Assembly: GCF_002135295.1 (NCBI RefSeq)
Contig: NZ_NEGG01000003.1
Location: forward strand, 186,001 to 250,000
Length of the DNA stretch: 64,000 bases
Source: Acinetobacter sp. ANC 5054
GTDB lineage: Bacteria > Pseudomonadota > Gammaproteobacteria > Pseudomonadales > Moraxellaceae
Direction of reading: 5' to 3'
Below the pieces are notes generated by a model, which saw only the letters and a list, made by a program, of their open reading frames with translations, did not search any database and was not told the DNA's origin. How positions within the stretch are numbered: position 1 is the stretch's first letter; every line of letters starts with the position of its first letter. Positions 62,209-64,000 of this stretch are shown in pieces. Made by a program: the position numbers and the translations under genes.

Positions 62209-63078
62209 ATGAGTGACAGCAGCAATCAATTGATGCCCCTGTCATTATCGGCACCCGGGGTGAATCTTGGTGCTTATATTAGTACTGTTAACCAGATTCC
62301 TATTTTAACAGCCGAACAAGAAAAAGAGCTGGCTGAACGTTATTACTATGACCAAGATTTAGATGCTGCCAAAATGCTGGTGATGTCGCATCTACGTTTT
62401 GTTGTGCATATTGCACGTAGCTATGCAGGTTATGGCTTACCTCAAGGTGACCTTATACAAGAAGGCAACTTGGGCTTAATGAAAGCAGTTAAGCGATTTG
62501 ACCCAAATATGGGCGTACGTTTAGTGTCATTTGCAGTGCACTGGATTAAAGCTGAAATTCACGAATATGTGATTCGTAACTGGCGTATTGTTAAAATTGC
62601 GACCACCAAAGCACAGCGTAAATTATTCTTTAATTTACGTAGCTTAAAAAAATCATCTAAAAAATTGACGCTTGCTGAAGCTCAGTCGATTGCAAATGAT
62701 TTAAATGTAACAGCTGAACAAGTTTTAGAAATGGAAGGTCGTTTGACTGCCTATGATGCTGCATTTGAAGCGCAAGGTGATGACGACGATGAAGGTTCAA
62801 CCCATGTTGCCCCTGCATTGTATCTTGAAGACAATCGTTATGACCCTGCCCGACTTGCAGAAGAAGAAGATTACGAAGAGCAAAGCAGTTCGGCTTTACA
62901 TGATGCAATGGATCAACTTGATGATCGTTCACGTAACATTTTGCAGCGCCGTTGGTTAGATGATGAAAAATCGACATTGCATGAACTTGCAGCTGAATAC
63001 AATGTTTCAGCAGAGCGTATTCGTCAGTTAGAAAAAAATGCAATGGAAAAAATCAAAGTTGCAATGTCATCAAATTAG
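62209..63078 (+). CDS. rpoH: RNA polymerase sigma-32 (heat shock sigma factor)
   Basis: Protein of 289 residues from MSDSSNQ; AAGGAG lies 5 nt upstream, better than the 12-codon longer frame. Region 1.2/2: [52 protein letters not shown]; RpoH box [13 protein letters not shown], which is specific for sigma-32; region 4: [37 protein letters not shown]. Monocistronic with terminator. In E. coli the ftsEX genes lie upstream; here they do not. Confidence 0.97.
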   Translation: MSDSSNQLMPLSLSAPGVNLGAYISTVNQIPILTAEQEKELAERYYYDQDLDAAKMLVMSHLRFVVHIARSYAGYGLPQGDLIQEGNLGLMKAVKRFDPNMGVRLVSFAVHWIKAEIHEYVIRNWRIVKIATTKAQRKLFFNLRSLKKSSKKLTLAEAQSIANDLNVTAEQVLEMEGRLTAYDAAFEAQGDDDDEGSTHVAPALYLEDNRYDPARLAEEEDYEEQSSSALHDAMDQLDDRSRNILQRRWLDDEKSTLHELAAEYNVSAERIRQLEKNAMEKIKVAMSSN

Positions 63079-63106
63079 TATCGATAGTTGTACCTAACAT
63101 AAATGA

Positions 63107-63134
63107 GAAAAGAGCATTTCGATGCTCTTTTTTT
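63107..63134 (+). terminator. Terminator of rpoH
   Basis: AAAAGAGCAT / ATGCTCTTTTTTTT stem with TTCG-type loop. Confidence 0.92.
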
Positions 63135-63203
63135 TATGCTTAGGTTTCACTTAACCCTGCATAGATAATATGCTATGGTTATGCGCAAAATTTGTTAGGG
63201 TGA

Positions 63204-63575
63204 ATGCACATGTGGATTGGGATCTCTGCACTTAACTTGGCCTTTGCTGTCATGCTTGGTGCCTTTGGTGCACATGGATTAAAAGCTCGAGCAACTGAAG
63301 CACAGTTGGCTTGGTGGCAAACCGCAACAGATTACTTTTTCTATCATGCCTTAGGTTTGTTGGCGCTCGCTATACTGAGTAAAGTCATTCCGCAACTCCC
63401 TATTAAAGCCAGTTTTCTCTTGATCCAAATTGGTATTTTCTTCTTTTGTGGCTCTTTATATGTCATGGCACTTGGCTTACCACGTGGATTGGGTGCAATT
63501 ACCCCAATTGGTGGTGCACTAATGATTGCGGGATGGCTCATACTGGCATGGAATGCTCTTAAATACGCAAAATAA
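63204..63575 (+). CDS. DUF423 membrane protein (YgdD-like)
   Basis: Protein of 123 residues with four membrane helices. The DUF423 marks are LGAFGAHGLKA, WWQTATDYFFYHALGLL and GSLYVMALGLPRGLGAITPIGGALMIAGW. Inner membrane, function unknown. AGGGTG lies close before the ATG. It is upstream of thiS on the same strand. Confidence 0.92.
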   Translation: MHMWIGISALNLAFAVMLGAFGAHGLKARATEAQLAWWQTATDYFFYHALGLLALAILSKVIPQLPIKASFLLIQIGIFFFCGSLYVMALGLPRGLGAITPIGGALMIAGWLILAWNALKYAK

Positions 63576-63662
63576 TATTTATAACGCTTTGGTCACTCAT
63601 AAGATAGTTGCCCAAGCTTAGCCTTTTCTTTTTGCCCACGATATCAATGGATTTCAACACCA

Positions 63663-63860
63663 ATGCAGATTTACTTAAATGGCGAAGCACAGCAAACGGA
63701 ATGCAAAAATTTGCTGCAATTGGTTCAACAATTGCAATTGGAAGGTAAACGATTTGCTGTCGAAAAAAATGAAATGATCATTTCAAAAAGCAAATTAGAG
63801 CAAACGCTAATTTTCGAACTTGATCATATAGAAATTATTCATGCCGTAGGTGGCGGCTAA
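63663..63860 (+). CDS. thiS: Sulfur carrier protein ThiS
   Basis: 65 residues, ubiquitin-like fold starting MQIYLNGEAQQ and ending in the essential Gly-Gly (AVGGG), which is thiocarboxylated to deliver sulfur for the thiazole of thiamine. Followed at 12 bp by thiG. Confidence 0.96.
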   Translation: MQIYLNGEAQQTECKNLLQLVQQLQLEGKRFAVEKNEMIISKSKLEQTLIFELDHIEIIHAVGGG

Positions 63861-63872
63861 AACGGAGTCCCC

Positions 63873-64000
63873 ATGGAAGATACCCCCTTAATCATAGGTT
63901 CACGTACATTTAATTCACGTTTATTGGTCGGCACGGGAAAATACAAAGATTTGACCGAAACGGATCAAGCTATTCAAGCCAGTGGCGCTGAGATTGTTAC
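63873..64000 (+). CDS. thiG: Thiazole synthase ThiG, 3' end outside window
   Basis: First 42 residues only: the start [25 protein letters not shown] and [11 protein letters not shown] match ThiG, which makes thiazole phosphate from deoxyxylulose phosphate, dehydroglycine and ThiS thiocarboxylate. GGAG lies ahead of the ATG. Confidence 0.95.
   Translation, partial: MEDTPLIIGSRTFNSRLLVGTGKYKDLTETDQAIQASGAEIV

Overview
The window is a 64 kb piece of a low-GC gammaproteobacterial chromosome, almost certainly Acinetobacter. Pointers to that genus are the scattered type II secretion pair gspL-gspM, the pyrD-cvpA-purF cluster, a free-standing rpoH next to thiS-thiG, rpsU divergent from tsaD, many Acinetobacter-style small lipoproteins, and Xer recombination sites of the form known from Acinetobacter plasmids (pdif sites). 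Most of the window is ordinary chromosomal housekeeping DNA; I saw no insertion sequence, prophage, integrase or CRISPR array.

Layout. 0-9 kb: dusB (cut by the left edge), small lipoproteins and membrane proteins, a DUF1615 lipoprotein overlapping a HAD phosphatase, and a DesB-DesC-DesT-like fatty acid desaturation locus (desaturase, its ferredoxin reductase, and a divergent FabR/DesT-type repressor with a palindromic operator candidate). 9-14.3 kb: orphan PAAR protein, rapA, rluA, and an EntB-like protein with a degenerate isochorismatase part and an intact aryl carrier part. 14.9-19.8 kb: an accessory module bounded by Xer (dif-type) sites. 20-29 kb: glcG-like gene, hemL, thiE, a CYTH-CHAD triphosphatase, a COG3618 amidohydrolase. 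28.6-35.6 kb: M16 peptidase, PhzF, flavin reductase, GloB, small unknowns. 36-36.4 kb: cluster of three tRNA-Leu and one tRNA-Trp. 36.5-45.6 kb: kinase-patatin pair, DUF815 ATPase, amidase-transporter operon with a divergent double Lrp regulator, tsaD/rpsU-yqeY. 45.7-59.3 kb: GNAT, BepA, GhrB, a possible HolD, an M48 protein lacking its catalytic motif, purF-cvpA-pyrD, gspLM, sixA, gpsA, nitroreductase. 59.5-64 kb: lipoprotein, RhlB-like helicase, cold shock protein, TusA-like, rpoH, ygdD, thiS and the start of thiG.

The most interesting part is the module between two 28-bp dif-type sites in opposite orientation (14954-14981 and 19801-19828), with a third, decayed site inside (16179-16206). 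Its left half is a consensus promoter, a textbook fluoride (crcB) riboswitch, crcB/fluC (fluoride exporter) and a pyrophosphatase gene (a known fluoride-sensitive enzyme). Its right half carries a LysR regulator, a thioesterase that keeps the catalytic Thr42/Glu50/His76 numbering of the fluoroacetyl-CoA thioesterase FlK, a trans-aconitate-methyltransferase-like SAM methyltransferase, and a CynX/NimT-family transporter. Read together, this looks like a Xer-mobilised module for resistance to fluoride and possibly organofluorine (fluoroacetate-type) compounds. The riboswitch, CrcB and the Xer sites are seen directly; the FlK relationship rests on strong residue-level resemblance to the family from memory; the joint organofluorine role is inference.
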